Counted from the stretch's first letter, positions 1 to 8,911 are shown. The stretch is DNA of 64,000 nucleotides from Prescottella soli (GCF_040024445.1 NZ_CP157276.1:1116001-1180000); one strand, 5' to 3'. Made by a program: numbers and translations. Notes: a model not told the origin generated them from the letters alone.

Positions 1-445
1 GCGGCTCCTCGACGGGCTGACGCTCCAGCACCGTGGCGGCCTGCAGCTCGAGCGCGCGGGTCTCGGTGGTCTCGATGTCGCCGAGGCCGTCGATCGGACG
101 ACCCAGCGGGTCCACGACGCGGCCCAGGTAGCCGTCGCCGACCGGCACCGACAGAACGTCGCCGGTCCGCTTGACTTCCTGGCCCTCTTCGATGTGCTCG
201 TAGTCACCCAGGACGACGGCACCGATCTCGGTGGCATCCAGGTTCAGGGCCACACCGAGCACGCCGCCCGGGAACTCCAGCAGCTCGTTGGCCATCGCCG
301 ACGGGAGGCCGGTGATGTGAGCGATGCCGTCGCTGGTGTCGGACACCACGCCGACCTCCTCGCGGGAGGCCTCCGGTGAGTAGCTCGCGGTGTAGTTCTC
401 GATCGCGCTACGGATCTCGTCGGAGGAGATCGTCAGCTCCGCCAT
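1..445 (-). CDS. atpA: ATP synthase F1 subunit alpha (partial, N-terminal part)
   Basis: The reading frame starts at an ATG at 445 and runs off the left edge, giving about 148 residues. It begins [11 protein letters not shown] and continues into the beta-barrel domain typical of AtpA, with [10 protein letters not shown]-like and [13 protein letters not shown]-type motifs; the nucleotide-binding P-loop lies beyond the window. AtpA forms the alpha3beta3 head of the F1 sector with AtpD and carries non-catalytic nucleotide sites. It is the last visible gene of the atp operon, 61 bases after the atpH stop. The family call is secure; only the C-terminal part is missing. Confidence 0.97.
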   Translation of the reverse strand, partial: MAELTISSDEIRSAIENYTASYSPEASREEVGVVSDTSDGIAHITGLPSAMANELLEFPGGVLGVALNLDATEIGAVVLGDYEHIEEGQEVKRTGDVLSVPVGDGYLGRVVDPLGRPIDGLGDIETTETRALELQAATVLERQPVEEP

Positions 446-506
446 GTTTTTCCTGCTCTCGGTATCTGGTCTTCGAAAAGATCGGGAGTATGTGTTCGGT
501 CGTCGG

Positions 507-1340
507 CTACTTGAAAGTCTTCCGCAGGGCAGCGAGGCGACCGGCCGCGCTCCCGTCGATGACCTCATGGCCCACCCGGACGACCATGCCGCTGAGGAGG
601 GCCGGTTCGACCTCCACGTGCACGGTGACGGGCTTGCCGTAGGTGCGGGTCAGCGTCGCCGCGAGCCGCTCGACCTGCTCACTCGACAACGCAGAGGCGC
701 TACGTACGTGCGCAACGGCCTTGTCTCGCTGAGCCGCAGCAAGGGCCGACAGCTCGTCGAACGCGTCCGCGGGGGCGGTCTTCAGGCGACCCACGGCCTG
801 GATGGCGAGGGCCTCCGTGATCGCGGTGACCTTGCCGTACAGCAGCTTCGACAGCAGCTCGCGCTTGCCGGCGACGGGCGTCGAACGATCCGAAAGGACC
901 TGCTCCAGCTGCGGGTTGCCGGCAACGATGCGACCGAGGCGGAAGAGCTCGTCCTCGACGGCGTCGCTCTGGTTCTGGCCGGCCGCAGCCCGAAGCAGGG
1001 ACTCACGTCCGAGCGTGACCAGGGAGTTCAGCAGGTCGGCCGAGGACGACCAGTCCTGGCCCACGGCGGCCTCGAGGGCCGCCAGCGCCTCGGCGCCGAC
1101 CTTCCCCGAGAACACCTGGCGGGCCAGGCCCTGGCGACCAGCGGCAGGCGTGGACGCGTCGGCCAGGGCACTCCGGAGAGTGCGCTGGCCGTCGAGAACC
1201 TCGACCACCGAGAACAGCTCGGATCCGGCCTGCGCCGCGGCCGCAGTGGCCGCGCCGGGGGAAACGGAATCCAACGCCGCGGTGAGCGCAGCACGAGTCT
1301 GCGTCAGGGCTTCACGGCTCGCTGCGTACATGGTGCTCAC
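507..1340 (-). CDS. atpH: ATP synthase F1 subunit delta
   Basis: This 277-residue protein is the OSCP/delta subunit that ties the peripheral stalk to the top of F1. The start is a GTG at 1340 that overlaps the atpF stop in a GTGA arrangement, implying coupled translation; an internal ATG three codons later (1331) is an alternative. The length is that of the free-standing actinobacterial delta (about 270 residues), not the b-delta fusion of roughly 445 residues that I recall from mycobacteria. The C-terminus has the conserved delta-type pattern with [17 protein letters not shown] and an [10 protein letters not shown] ending region. The protein is soluble and lies inside the atp operon between atpF and atpA. 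Confidence 0.96.
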   Translation of the reverse strand: MSTMYAASREALTQTRAALTAALDSVSPGAATAAAAQAGSELFSVVEVLDGQRTLRSALADASTPAAGRQGLARQVFSGKVGAEALAALEAAVGQDWSSSADLLNSLVTLGRESLLRAAAGQNQSDAVEDELFRLGRIVAGNPQLEQVLSDRSTPVAGKRELLSKLLYGKVTAITEALAIQAVGRLKTAPADAFDELSALAAAQRDKAVAHVRSASALSSEQVERLAATLTRTYGKPVTVHVEVEPALLSGMVVRVGHEVIDGSAAGRLAALRKTFK

Positions 1341-1897
1341 TTTCCTGCTGCGGAATCGGCGCTGACTGCGTCCAGCTCGTTGAGGAAGCGATCGACCGTT
1401 CCGGCGCGCTTGACGTCGTCGGCCAGCGACTCACCGATGACCTTCTCGGCCAGGTCGACCGCGGTCTTGCCGAGGTCGGCCCGCAGCTCGGTCACGATCT
1501 GCTGGCGCTGTGCGACCAGCTGGCTGTGACCGGCGGCGACGATGCGATCGCTCTCCTCCTGGGCCTGCGCCTTCATCTCGGAGATGATCTGCTGGCCCTG
1601 AGTACGTGCTTCCTCGCGGATCTGTGCGGCCTCGGTGCGAGCCTCGGCGAGCTGGGCATGGTACTGCTCCAGCGCGGCCTTGGCCTCGACCTGAGCCTCT
1701 TCGGCACGCTTGATGCCGCCGTCGATCTGCTCGGTGCGCTCGGCGAGAACCTTCTGGAACATCGGAAGAACAAGCTTCCAGAAGACGAACCCGACGACCA
1801 CCAGGGCGACGATCGACCACACGATGTCATACGTCGCGGGCAGGAGGGGGTTGTGTTCCTCCCCCTCGGCCGCGAGCAATGCGATGGTGGTTGACAT
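1337..1897 (-). CDS. atpF: ATP synthase Fo subunit b
   Basis: This is the 186-residue peripheral-stalk subunit b. It has one N-terminal membrane helix (about residues 25-47, rich in V, W and F) followed by a long charged helix of the form [18 protein letters not shown], typical of the right-handed coiled coil that reaches up to subunit delta. The ATG at 1897 lies 7 bases after the atpE stop. Its own stop overlaps the atpH GTG by four bases. Only one b gene is present in this operon. Function and start are both well supported. Confidence 0.96.
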   Translation of the reverse strand: MSTTIALLAAEGEEHNPLLPATYDIVWSIVALVVVGFVFWKLVLPMFQKVLAERTEQIDGGIKRAEEAQVEAKAALEQYHAQLAEARTEAAQIREEARTQGQQIISEMKAQAQEESDRIVAAGHSQLVAQRQQIVTELRADLGKTAVDLAEKVIGESLADDVKRAGTVDRFLNELDAVSADSAAGK

Positions 1898-1904
1898 GGT
1901 GTTC

Positions 1905-2213
<309 letters not shown>

Positions 2214-2229
2214 CTATCGATGTGAGTTG

Positions 2230-3009
2230 TCAGTGCGAGTCGGCGTGCAGGGCCAGGTCGATGTACACCGCGGTGAGCAGCGCGAAGACGTAAGCCTGAA
2301 GGCCGATCACCAGCAACTCGAAGAAGGTCATGGCGACGCCCGCGAGGATCGACGGGACACCGAAGATCGCCTGGAACCCTCCGGAGGTGAAGAAGAAGTA
2401 CTGCGTGGCGCCGAAGAACAGCACCAGCAGGATGTGGCCGGCGAGCATGTTGGCCATGAGTCGGACCATCAGCGTGAACGGCCGGAGCACGAACGTCGAG
2501 AGGAACTCGATCGGGATCAGCAGCACGTGCAGCGCAGGCGGGACGCCGGGAACGACGACGCTGGACCGGACGTACTTGAAGAAGCCGTGCTTCTTGATAC
2601 CCACGTAGTTGAACGTGATGTACGCCAGCGCGGCGAGCACGAGCGGCATCCCGATCTTCGCGTTGGGCGAGATATTGAGGAAAGGAATGACACTCGCAAC
2701 GTTACTTGCCAGCACGATGAAGAAGATCGTCGTGATGATGGGCAGGAAGCGCTTGCCCTGTTCCTTGCCGAGGATGTCCTCCGCGATGTGGATCCGAACG
2801 AAATCGAGCGCGTACTCGGCAACATTCTGGACACCGCGCGGAACGATCTTCGGGCTGCGCATCGCGATGATGAAGAACAGTGCGACCACTGCCGACATCA
2901 GGAGACGGATCAGCATCAGACGATCGAGCTCGAAGGGGGTGCCCTCGAACAGCACTGCAGGCGGGTAGAAATCATCGAGTGACGGCGGATGGTATTCACC
3001 CGCGGCCAT
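2230..3009 (-). CDS. atpB: ATP synthase Fo subunit a
   Basis: This 259-residue integral membrane subunit forms the proton half-channels. The essential arginine is Arg183, in PFTLMVRLMANMLAGH, and the C-terminal helix carries the expected FFELLVIGLQAYVFALLTAVY pattern in part. The start chosen is the ATG at 3009 (MAAGEYHPPS). The frame stays open upstream to 3264, but that extension is arginine- and serine-rich, unlike a subunit a N-terminus, and it coincides with the intergenic region carrying candidate regulatory sites. It is the first gene of the atpBEFHA block, 388 bases after the atpI-like gene. Confidence 0.95.
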   Translation of the reverse strand: MAAGEYHPPSLDDFYPPAVLFEGTPFELDRLMLIRLLMSAVVALFFIIAMRSPKIVPRGVQNVAEYALDFVRIHIAEDILGKEQGKRFLPIITTIFFIVLASNVASVIPFLNISPNAKIGMPLVLAALAYITFNYVGIKKHGFFKYVRSSVVVPGVPPALHVLLIPIEFLSTFVLRPFTLMVRLMANMLAGHILLVLFFGATQYFFFTSGGFQAIFGVPSILAGVAMTFFELLVIGLQAYVFALLTAVYIDLALHADSH

Positions 3010-3324
3010 GAAGGTGACGCTCAGCGGTCTCTCCCGTAGTCGGCCGCAGGCATCGCTGTCTGCGGTTCGATCGGACATTGACGATCTAACAAGTCGACCA
3101 GGTCGGCTCGCGTATTCGTCAGCAGCTGGAGACTCGGTGAACCGGTCCTGGCGTCTGTCGGTGTCGGCGACTGTCGTCGACTCGGCAACAAGAGGGCGGT
3201 TCCATCCGAATCCGATATTCGGACAACTCCGACGACCCCGGCTGCCTACAAGCGTCGGCCACACGTCGGGATTTCTGGACTTTCCCGTCGTCAGCGCACT
3301 TGCTTGGCCCAGAGACTATCAAGA

Positions 3325-3346
3325 CATCTACGACGTTGTGTAGATG
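3325..3346. repeat. 7-bp inverted repeat in the atpB upstream region
   Basis: The arms CATCTAC and GTAGATG pair perfectly around an 8-base spacer. On the minus strand this could be a small hairpin in the atpB leader or a protein-binding dyad. There is no U-run, so it does not look like a terminator. It lies 16 bases from the KstR-type site. Confidence 0.4.
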
Positions 3347-3362
3347 GGGTCCCCTTGAACTC

Positions 3363-3376
3363 TGAAACACGTTCCA
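3363..3376. promoter_or_regulatory. KstR-type palindrome upstream of atpB
   Basis: The sequence TGAAACACGTTCCA fits TnnAACnnGTTnnA, the operator consensus recalled for KstR, the TetR-family repressor of cholesterol genes in mycobacteria and rhodococci. It shares its first 12 bases with the site at 31751-31764. It lies just beyond the atpI-like stop and about 350 bases before atpB. Binding by KstR is an inference; another TetR-family regulator could use the same core. Confidence 0.4.
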
Positions 3377-3397
3377 TAAACCTGCGGCAGGACCCAG

Positions 3398-3904
3398 TCA
3401 GGCGGTTCCCGACTCCTCGTCGGATTCGGCCGGACTCACGTACGGGACCCTCGTCTGCAGCACGCCGTACGTCTCCGCACCCAGCACGATGACGAGCGAC
3501 AGCACGATCACGATCACCATCGCCTGACGGTTGTAGAAGTCGAGCGGATCGAGGATCGCGAGCACCGCGATTGCCAGGATCATCTTGAGCAGCCAGCTCC
3601 CGAGCAGCACCGCGCCCGCCGTCGTGGCGGGCAACTTGGCGGTGAGCAGGACGGCAAGCACCGTGCACAGGATGAAGCCGCCGCCGACCGCGGCACCGAG
3701 CAGCGCACCCCACAGTCCGGCGACACCGGCGAAGAGGGTCGCGATGATCGCACCGCCGACGGCGAGCACGAGCAGTCCGAGCACGCCGTAGCGGAGCCCT
3801 CGGCGGAGCGCTGCGGTGGGATCGGAAGAATACGGCTCTGGTGTCGAAGTCACGGAACCCAGGTTAGAGGAACGCTGGTAGAGGACATCCGCCCCCGCCC
3901 GCAC
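3398..3904 (-). CDS. AtpI-like small membrane protein of the atp locus
   Basis: This 168-residue protein has four predicted membrane helices (residues about 40-165). It occupies the place of Rv1303, between wecA and atpB, and is equivalent to the AtpI/UncI accessory protein linked to c-ring assembly or Mg2+ handling. The GTG at 3904 is chosen because AGGAGG lies five bases upstream, overlapping the wecA stop; a second in-frame GTG at 3853 would shorten it to about 151 residues. Sequence conservation in this family is low, so the assignment leans on position and topology. Confidence 0.75.
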   Translation of the reverse strand: MRAGADVLYQRSSNLGSVTSTPEPYSSDPTAALRRGLRYGVLGLLVLAVGGAIIATLFAGVAGLWGALLGAAVGGGFILCTVLAVLLTAKLPATTAGAVLLGSWLLKMILAIAVLAILDPLDFYNRQAMVIVIVLSLVIVLGAETYGVLQTRVPYVSPAESDEESGTA

Positions 3905-3913
3905 GGACGCCTC

Positions 3914-5092
3914 CTACCGGCGACGATCCTCTTGCAGTCCCCGCCACGACGGCACAGCCGTCACCACGAGCGCGAACACCAGTCCCGCCGCAACGAGCAG
4001 GACGACCACGCGCCGGTCGATCAGGGACGAGCCGACGGCGCCGAACGCGAGAACCCCGACCCACAAGTAGATCAACAGGACCACCCGCCGGTGCGAGTGT
4101 CCGATCTGCATCAGCCGGTGATGCAGATGCATCTTGTCGGGGCTGAAGGGACTGACGCCGGCCCGGGTACGCCGGACGATGGCGAGCAACAGGTCGAGGA
4201 TCGGAATGAACATGACCGCGCTGACCAGCAGCAGCGGCGTGAGCAGACCCACGAGATCGCGGGATCCGTACGCGCTCAGACTGATCCGACCCGACGCACT
4301 CGTCGACACCGCGGCCAGTGTCAGACCGATCAGCATCGACCCCGAGTCGCCCATGAAGATCCGCGCGGGCTGGAAATTGTGCGGCAGGAAGCCGAGACAG
4401 GCTCCGGCGAGCGCCGCCGCGATCATCGCCGGTGGGTACGCGCTGACGTCGCCGCCCTGGTCGTGCAACAACCCCACCGAGAACGCGCAGATCGCCAGCG
4501 ATGCGATGAGACCCAGGCCGGCCGCCAGACCGTCGAGTCCGTCGACGAAGTTCATCGCGTTGATCATCACGACCGTCACCGCGACGGTCACCAAGCCGGC
4601 CTGGAGTTGGTCGAGGATCACCGTGGTGTCGCCGAAGGGCTGGTAGATGATGTACCAACTCACCCCCATGACCGCGAGGATCCCGGCCGCGGTGACCTGA
4701 CCGACGAACTTGGTGAGGGCGTCGAGGCCCCAGCGGTCGTCGATCACCCCGACCAACACGATCACGAAACCGGCCACGAGGACGGCACTGATGTCGGTGG
4801 TGAACTCGAACCCTCGCGTCAGCGCGGGGAGTTGTTGCGCGAAGAGCAACGCGACGAGCATGCCGATGTACATGCCGACCCCGCCCAGCCGCGGGATCGG
4901 CTGGACGTGCACGTCACGATCTCGCGGCACCGCGACGGCCCCGAACCGGATGGCGACCACCCGGACGGCACCCGTCCCGAGGAACGTGACCACGGCCGCC
5001 GTGAACAGCACGAGCAGCAGTTCGCGCAGCGGGACACCAGCCCCATTTCCACCCTGGGCGAGCGCCAGCACCGCCGTATCCGCAGAACTCAC
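3914..5092 (-). CDS. wecA: Undecaprenyl/decaprenyl-phosphate GlcNAc-1-phosphate transferase
   Basis: This 392-residue polytopic membrane protein belongs to the MraY/WecA (Rfe) family. It transfers GlcNAc-1-phosphate from UDP-GlcNAc to a polyprenyl phosphate, the first step of the linker unit that joins arabinogalactan to peptidoglycan in mycolic-acid bacteria. Key motifs are the Mg-binding DD at residues 118-119 (GVIDDRWG), NFVDGLDG at 181-188, MGDSGS near 245, and the HLHHRL loop near 325. About eleven membrane segments alternate with these loops. The start is a GTG at 5092. It matches Rv1302 by position. The next gene's ribosome site overlaps its stop. Confidence 0.93.
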   Translation of the reverse strand: MSSADTAVLALAQGGNGAGVPLRELLLVLFTAAVVTFLGTGAVRVVAIRFGAVAVPRDRDVHVQPIPRLGGVGMYIGMLVALLFAQQLPALTRGFEFTTDISAVLVAGFVIVLVGVIDDRWGLDALTKFVGQVTAAGILAVMGVSWYIIYQPFGDTTVILDQLQAGLVTVAVTVVMINAMNFVDGLDGLAAGLGLIASLAICAFSVGLLHDQGGDVSAYPPAMIAAALAGACLGFLPHNFQPARIFMGDSGSMLIGLTLAAVSTSASGRISLSAYGSRDLVGLLTPLLLVSAVMFIPILDLLLAIVRRTRAGVSPFSPDKMHLHHRLMQIGHSHRRVVLLIYLWVGVLAFGAVGSSLIDRRVVVLLVAAGLVFALVVTAVPSWRGLQEDRRR

Positions 5093-5155
5093 CTCGACGA
5101 CGCTACCGGCACGTCTGCCCGCGGACGGGATTGAGTGCGACGCGTCCGATCACGG

Positions 5156-5818
5156 TCACTGTCCCTCCGGGAGCAGGCTGTCGGCGGTGACTCCGAGCAC
5201 CTCGGCGACGGCGGCCGTGGCAACGGCGCCCTCGCGCAGGATCCGCGGCTCGTCCGCGGTGAGGTCGACGATCGTCGAGGCGACGGCGTGCGTGGCCGGT
5301 CCGCCGTCGAGGTAGACGCTGGCCGCGCCGCCCAACTGGTCCCGCGCCTCGTCCACGGTCGTCGCCGCGGGACGTCCGGAGATGTTCGCGCTGGAGACGG
5401 CCATCGGCCCGACCTCGCGCAGCAACTCGAGCGCGACAGGGTGCAGCGGCATCCGGAGCATGACGGTGCCACGGCTGTCACCGAGGTCCCAGGCAAGCGA
5501 AGGTGCTTGCTGCACAACGACACTGAGGCCGCCGGGCCAGAAGGCCTTTATGAGCTCCCGGGCCTGGGGGCGCACCGAGTAGACCAGACCGTCGATCGTG
5601 GTCCACGAGCCGACCAGGACGGGCACCGGCATGTCGCGACCGCGGCCCTTCGCGCGCAACAGGCTCGCGACGGCGTCGCCGTCGAAGGCGTCGGCGCCCA
5701 GGCCGTACACGGTGTCCGTCGGGAGGACGACGAGCCGACCGGCCTTGAGCGCGTTCTTCGCGGCGGTCAGTCCTGCTTCGCGGTTGTCGGGATCCTTGCA
5801 GTCGTAGACAGTGCTCAC
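5156..5818 (-). CDS. L-threonylcarbamoyladenylate synthase (Sua5/YciO/YrdC family)
   Basis: This 220-residue cytosolic enzyme makes threonylcarbamoyl-AMP from threonine, bicarbonate and ATP for the t6A37 modification of ANN-reading tRNAs. The YrdC fold is shown by PTDTVYGLGADAF (33-45), the KGR segment (about 77-79) and SSANISG near 142. It lacks the extra C-terminal Sua5 domain. It starts with a GTG at 5818 and follows prmC by 33 bases on the same strand, in the place of Rv1301. Confidence 0.92.
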   Translation of the reverse strand: MSTVYDCKDPDNREAGLTAAKNALKAGRLVVLPTDTVYGLGADAFDGDAVASLLRAKGRGRDMPVPVLVGSWTTIDGLVYSVRPQARELIKAFWPGGLSVVVQQAPSLAWDLGDSRGTVMLRMPLHPVALELLREVGPMAVSSANISGRPAATTVDEARDQLGGAASVYLDGGPATHAVASTIVDLTADEPRILREGAVATAAVAEVLGVTADSLLPEGQ

Positions 5819-5851
5819 GCCCTCATCCTTTCACCCACGTTCGAGCCGCCG

Positions 5852-6745
5852 TCATCGCGCCGCCTCGACGTCGGTGGCGACGCGCTGTGCCACGACGAAA
5901 CGGGGCCGGCCCGCGAGGTCCGGATGCTCGGCCACGTGGCCGAACACGCGACGGGTCCGGAACAGCTCCGCGACCTGTGCACCGTTGGTGTCGTCGTGCT
6001 CGACGCCGACGGCGCCGCCGATGCGCAGCCACCGCGCGATGTTGTTGACCATGGGCTTGATCACCGAGAGACCGTCGGCGCCGCCGAACAGCGCCGAGTG
6101 CGGATCATGGTCCGCCACTTCAGGATCCAGCACCGCACCTTCCGGGATGTACGGCGGATTCGACACGATCAGGTCGACGCCGCCTTCGAGCGCGGTCAGC
6201 AGTCCACGGTCCGTGACGTCACCCTGCACGAGGTTGATCGGGGTGTCCCCGGCGGCCCCGCGACGGTCGGCATTGCGTCGCGCCCACGCCAGCGCCCGCG
6301 GTTCGAGCTCCACCGCGTGCACGACAGCGTCCGGGCGGGCGTGCGCGATCGCGAGCGCAAGCGCCCCGGATCCCGTGCACAGGTCCATCACGACCGGCGC
6401 GCGTCGACCACACGCCTCGAGCTGGGCGAGTGCCCACGCGAGCAGTAGTTCGGTCTCGGGCCTGGGCACGAACACACCGGGTCCCACCTCGAGCGAGATG
6501 TTGCCCATGGCCGTGGAACCGGTGATGTACTGCAGCGGGATCCGCTGGGCTCGGCGGGCGACCAGGTCGCGGTACTCCTCGATGACGGACGGATCGACGA
6601 GCGGCACCAGACCCAGACGGGTTCGTTCCACACCCAGTAGATGGGCGGCGAGCAGCTCGGCGTCCACGCGGGCCGAGGGAACCCCCGCCCGCTCCAACTC
6701 GGCGGCTGCCTCGATGATGGCCAGGCGGAGAGGTTGTCGACTCAC
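5852..6745 (-). CDS. prmC: Release factor glutamine N5-methyltransferase
   Basis: This 297-residue SAM-dependent enzyme methylates the glutamine of the GGQ motif in release factors. The N-terminal helical domain carries PRPETE (94-99). The Rossmann domain follows, with the SAM loop DLCTGSG (121-127) and the catalytic NPPY at 196-199. Its substrate, RF1, is encoded just upstream on the same strand (prfA), separated by an oppositely oriented small gene. The start is a GTG at 6745. Confidence 0.95.
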   Translation of the reverse strand: MSRQPLRLAIIEAAAELERAGVPSARVDAELLAAHLLGVERTRLGLVPLVDPSVIEEYRDLVARRAQRIPLQYITGSTAMGNISLEVGPGVFVPRPETELLLAWALAQLEACGRRAPVVMDLCTGSGALALAIAHARPDAVVHAVELEPRALAWARRNADRRGAAGDTPINLVQGDVTDRGLLTALEGGVDLIVSNPPYIPEGAVLDPEVADHDPHSALFGGADGLSVIKPMVNNIARWLRIGGAVGVEHDDTNGAQVAELFRTRRVFGHVAEHPDLAGRPRFVVAQRVATDVEAAR

Positions 6746-6842
6746 GGGTACAGCCTGCCACGTCGGTCACGGACACAGCACGGATAGGTGCCGGTCGGCT
6801 TGCATCGCGTCTTTCGGGCGCCCACCGGAGATAAAATGCGAC

Positions 6843-6864
6843 CGGTCTGAATATCGTCAGACCG
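6843..6864. promoter_or_regulatory. Inverted repeat upstream of the small secreted protein gene
   Basis: The arms CGGTCTGA and TCAGACCG are perfect complements around a 6-base spacer. The repeat lies 22 bases before the ATG at 6887 and just downstream of a TAAAAT hexamer at 6832-6837 that could be a -10 element. That places it at or right after the expected transcription start, as for an operator or a 5' stem-loop. No regulator gene is adjacent. Confidence 0.45.
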
Positions 6865-6886
6865 AGGTCGGACTAAGGAACGTCCC

Positions 6887-7294
6887 ATGTTCTCCGCCAC
6901 AGCGGCCCGCGTTCTCGCCGCCGCATTGCTCACCACAGCCACCGTGTCGATCGGACCGGCGATCGCGCTCGCCGCACCGTTCAACGTGCAACCCGCCCCT
7001 GCGATCTGCCCCAACGGGATGGCCCCGGCCGACGCCACTCCCCTACCGGGTGGTCGCCTGGCGATCAGCGTCCCCGAGGGCCCGCCGGCCGGCGGGGGCC
7101 GGGTCGTGTGGACAAACACCAGCACTGGCGCCAACGGCATCGCCACGCTCACCAACAACGGCAGCCGGGCCGAGTTCGTCGCCGACACCGGACCCGGCAC
7201 CGTCGTCACCGTGCTCGACGGTGTCTACACGAACGGCGCCGGCCAACCCTGCGTTCTCGTGCAGGGCGGCGTCGCGACGACCGTCGTGCCCTGA
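6887..7294 (+). CDS. Small secreted protein of unknown function
   Basis: This 135-residue protein has a clear Sec signal peptide: a short N-region, a hydrophobic core at about residues 8-27, and an ALA-A cleavage site near residue 29. The mature part is about 106 residues, rich in Gly, Thr, Asn and Val, with one Cys near its start (Cys41, in AICPNG) and one near its end (GQPCV), which could form a disulfide. AAGGAA lies six bases before the ATG. It is a single gene facing prfA tail to tail, with its own likely promoter. I do not recognise a domain. Confidence 0.8.
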   Translation: MFSATAARVLAAALLTTATVSIGPAIALAAPFNVQPAPAICPNGMAPADATPLPGGRLAISVPEGPPAGGGRVVWTNTSTGANGIATLTNNGSRAEFVADTGPGTVVTVLDGVYTNGAGQPCVLVQGGVATTVVP

Positions 7295-7300
7295 CGCCGC

Positions 7301-8380
7301 TCACTCCGCGGCGAGGCGGGCCTCCCGGTCGGCCTGGCCGAGGGCGTCGAGCAGCGCACCCATGTCGCCGTCGAGCACGGCGTCGAGGTTGTGCGCCTTG
7401 AACCCGATGCGGTGATCGGTGATGCGGTTCTCGGGGAAGTTGTAGGTGCGGATGCGCTCGGAGCGGTCGACCGTGCGGATCTGGCTCTGCCGACCGGCGG
7501 ACGCCTCGGCGTCGGCGGCCTCCTCGGCCGCCGCCTGCAGGCGCGCCGCGAGAACCTGCATGGCGCGGGCCTTGTTCTGCAGCTGCGAACGCTCGTTCTG
7601 ACAGGTCACGACGATGCCCGTCGGCAGGTGAGTGATGCGGACCGCGGAGTCGGTGGTGTTGACGCCCTGCCCACCCTTGCCCGACGACCGGTAGACGTCG
7701 ATGCGCAGGTCCGTCTCGTCGATCTGCACCTCCTCGACTTCCTCCGGCTCGGGGTAGATGAGGACACCCGCCGCGGACGTGTGGACTCGGCCCTGCGATT
7801 CCGTCACCGGGACGCGCTGCACGCGGTGCACGCCACCTTCGAACTTGAGCCGCGACCAGACGCCGTCACGGACGTCGCCCTTCGACTTGATCGAGATCGT
7901 GGCGTCCTTGTAGCCACCGAGGTCGGACACGGTGGCGTCGAGGATCTCGACCCGCCACCCGGCGCGCTCGGCGTACCGGACGTACATGCGCGCGAGGTCG
8001 GACGCGAACAGCGCGGACTCCTCGCCACCTTCACCGGACTTGAGCTCGAGCACCACGTCGTCGGCGTCGTGCGGGTCACGCGGGGCGAGCAGGTCGGTGA
8101 GCGTCTTGTCGAGTTCGGCCACCGCCTCCTCGAGGACGGGAACCTCGGCGGCGAACGCGGAATCGTCGGCGGCCAGCTCACGGGCGGCTTCGAGATCCTC
8201 CTGCGCGGCCTTGAGCTTGGAGTAGGTGGCCATGACAGGTGCGAGTTCGGCGAAGCGCTTACCCGCCTTGCGGGCCGCTGCCGGATCGTTGTGCAACGCC
8301 GGATCCGCGAGCTGCTGCTCCAGACCCGCGTGCTCGGCCAGGATGTCGTCGATCGCCGACGGCTGCGTCGTCCCTGCCAT
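7301..8380 (-). CDS. prfA: Peptide chain release factor 1
   Basis: RF1 reads UAA and UAG stop codons and triggers peptidyl-tRNA hydrolysis. The 359-residue protein has the stop-codon recognition tripeptide PVT (191-193), which is the RF1 type, and the catalytic GGQ at 236-238 in [12 protein letters not shown]. The start is the ATG at 8380 with AGGAG six bases upstream. The frame remains open much further upstream, but that extension runs through the rpmE terminator and is not coding. PrmC, which methylates the GGQ glutamine, is the next minus-strand gene. Confidence 0.97.
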   Translation of the reverse strand: MAGTTQPSAIDDILAEHAGLEQQLADPALHNDPAAARKAGKRFAELAPVMATYSKLKAAQEDLEAARELAADDSAFAAEVPVLEEAVAELDKTLTDLLAPRDPHDADDVVLELKSGEGGEESALFASDLARMYVRYAERAGWRVEILDATVSDLGGYKDATISIKSKGDVRDGVWSRLKFEGGVHRVQRVPVTESQGRVHTSAAGVLIYPEPEEVEEVQIDETDLRIDVYRSSGKGGQGVNTTDSAVRITHLPTGIVVTCQNERSQLQNKARAMQVLAARLQAAAEEAADAEASAGRQSQIRTVDRSERIRTYNFPENRITDHRIGFKAHNLDAVLDGDMGALLDALGQADREARLAAE

Positions 8381-8402
8381 GGTTGGCTCCTGTTTTCCGC
8401 GA

Positions 8403-8456
8403 TTTGCGCACTTGTCGGTGTTGTCGAGGCCCTCCGAACAGCGGCAAGTGCGCAAA
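8403..8456. repeat. 12-bp perfect inverted repeat upstream of prfA
   Basis: TTTGCGCACTTG (8403-8414) and CAAGTGCGCAAA (8445-8456) are perfect complements separated by 30 bases. The repeat lies between the rpmE terminator and the prfA ribosome site, so on the minus strand it would form a long-armed hairpin in the prfA leader. It has no U-run. It may be an operator pair, a leader structure or one copy of a dispersed repeat. Confidence 0.5.
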
Positions 8457-8476
8457 GCGGGGTTCGGGGACGGCAC

Positions 8477-8522
8477 AAAAAAGCCGACGCCCGGCCTGCA
8501 GGTTCGCAGGACGGGCGTCGGC
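8477..8522 (-). terminator. Intrinsic terminator after rpmE
   Basis: On the minus strand a 10-bp GC-rich stem (8483-8492 pairing with 8513-8522; GCCGACGCCC/GGGCGTCGGC) is followed directly by six U residues (8477-8482). It begins 7 bases after the rpmE stop. This is a canonical Rho-independent terminator and separates rpmE from prfA. Confidence 0.85.
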
Positions 8523-8529
8523 GGGGCAG

Positions 8530-8763
8530 CTACTGGTCGGCAGCGGCCTTCTTGGGGGCACGCTTGCCGTAGCGAGCCTCGAAGCGAGCCACGCGGCCGC
8601 CGGTGTCGAGGATCTTCTGCTTGCCGGTGTAGAACGGGTGGCACTGCGAGCAAACTTCGACGTTGATACGTCCGCTGGTCGCCGTGCTGTGGGTCTCGAA
8701 CGTGTTGCCGCAACCGCACACGACGGTCGTCGCAACGTACTCGGGGTGAATTCCAGCCTTCAT
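8530..8763 (-). CDS. rpmE: 50S ribosomal protein L31 (zinc-ribbon type)
   Basis: This 77-residue ribosomal protein keeps the four cysteines of the zinc-containing L31 form: Cys16 and Cys18 in CGCGN, and Cys38 and Cys41 in CSQCH. Actinobacteria often carry a second, Cys-free paralogue used under zinc starvation; none is seen in this window. The gene lies between rho and prfA as in mycobacteria, with its own terminator downstream. Confidence 0.97.
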   Translation of the reverse strand: MKAGIHPEYVATTVVCGCGNTFETHSTATSGRINVEVCSQCHPFYTGKQKILDTGGRVARFEARYGKRAPKKAAADQ

Positions 8764-8883
8764 GGTGTCCCTTTCAATGGCCGCCGGGTCGACCTCGCCG
8801 TTCGAGGACGTGAACCGGAACCGGACATAGTTGTCACGCGGTCGATCATTCTGCCAGATCGCCGGTGCTTCTCCTAAACGCGC

Positions 8884-8911
8884 CGCCCGCCGGGAAGATT
8901 CCCGACGGGCG
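8884..8911 (-). terminator. GC-rich hairpin after rho
   Basis: CGCCCG-C-CGGGAA pairs with TTCCCG-A-CGGGCG, giving a 12-bp stem with one mismatch, 11 bases after the rho stop. There is no U-run, as is common for actinobacterial hairpin terminators. Confidence 0.5.

Larger units (their letters stand above)
3010..3397. other. Intergenic region between atpI-like gene and atpB
   Basis: These 388 bases separate the atpI-like stop from the atpB start. They are visibly less GC-rich than the flanking genes and contain no frame with a convincing ribosome site. They hold a 7-bp inverted repeat (3325-3346) and a KstR-type palindrome (3363-3376). The length suggests that atpB has its own promoter or a long leader rather than simple read-through from atpI. 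No clear promoter hexamers were identified. Confidence 0.6.

Noticed and set aside
2230-3264. An AtpB N-terminal extension of 85 residues
   Set aside because: The extension is charged and unlike subunit a; the ATG at 3009 gives normal length.
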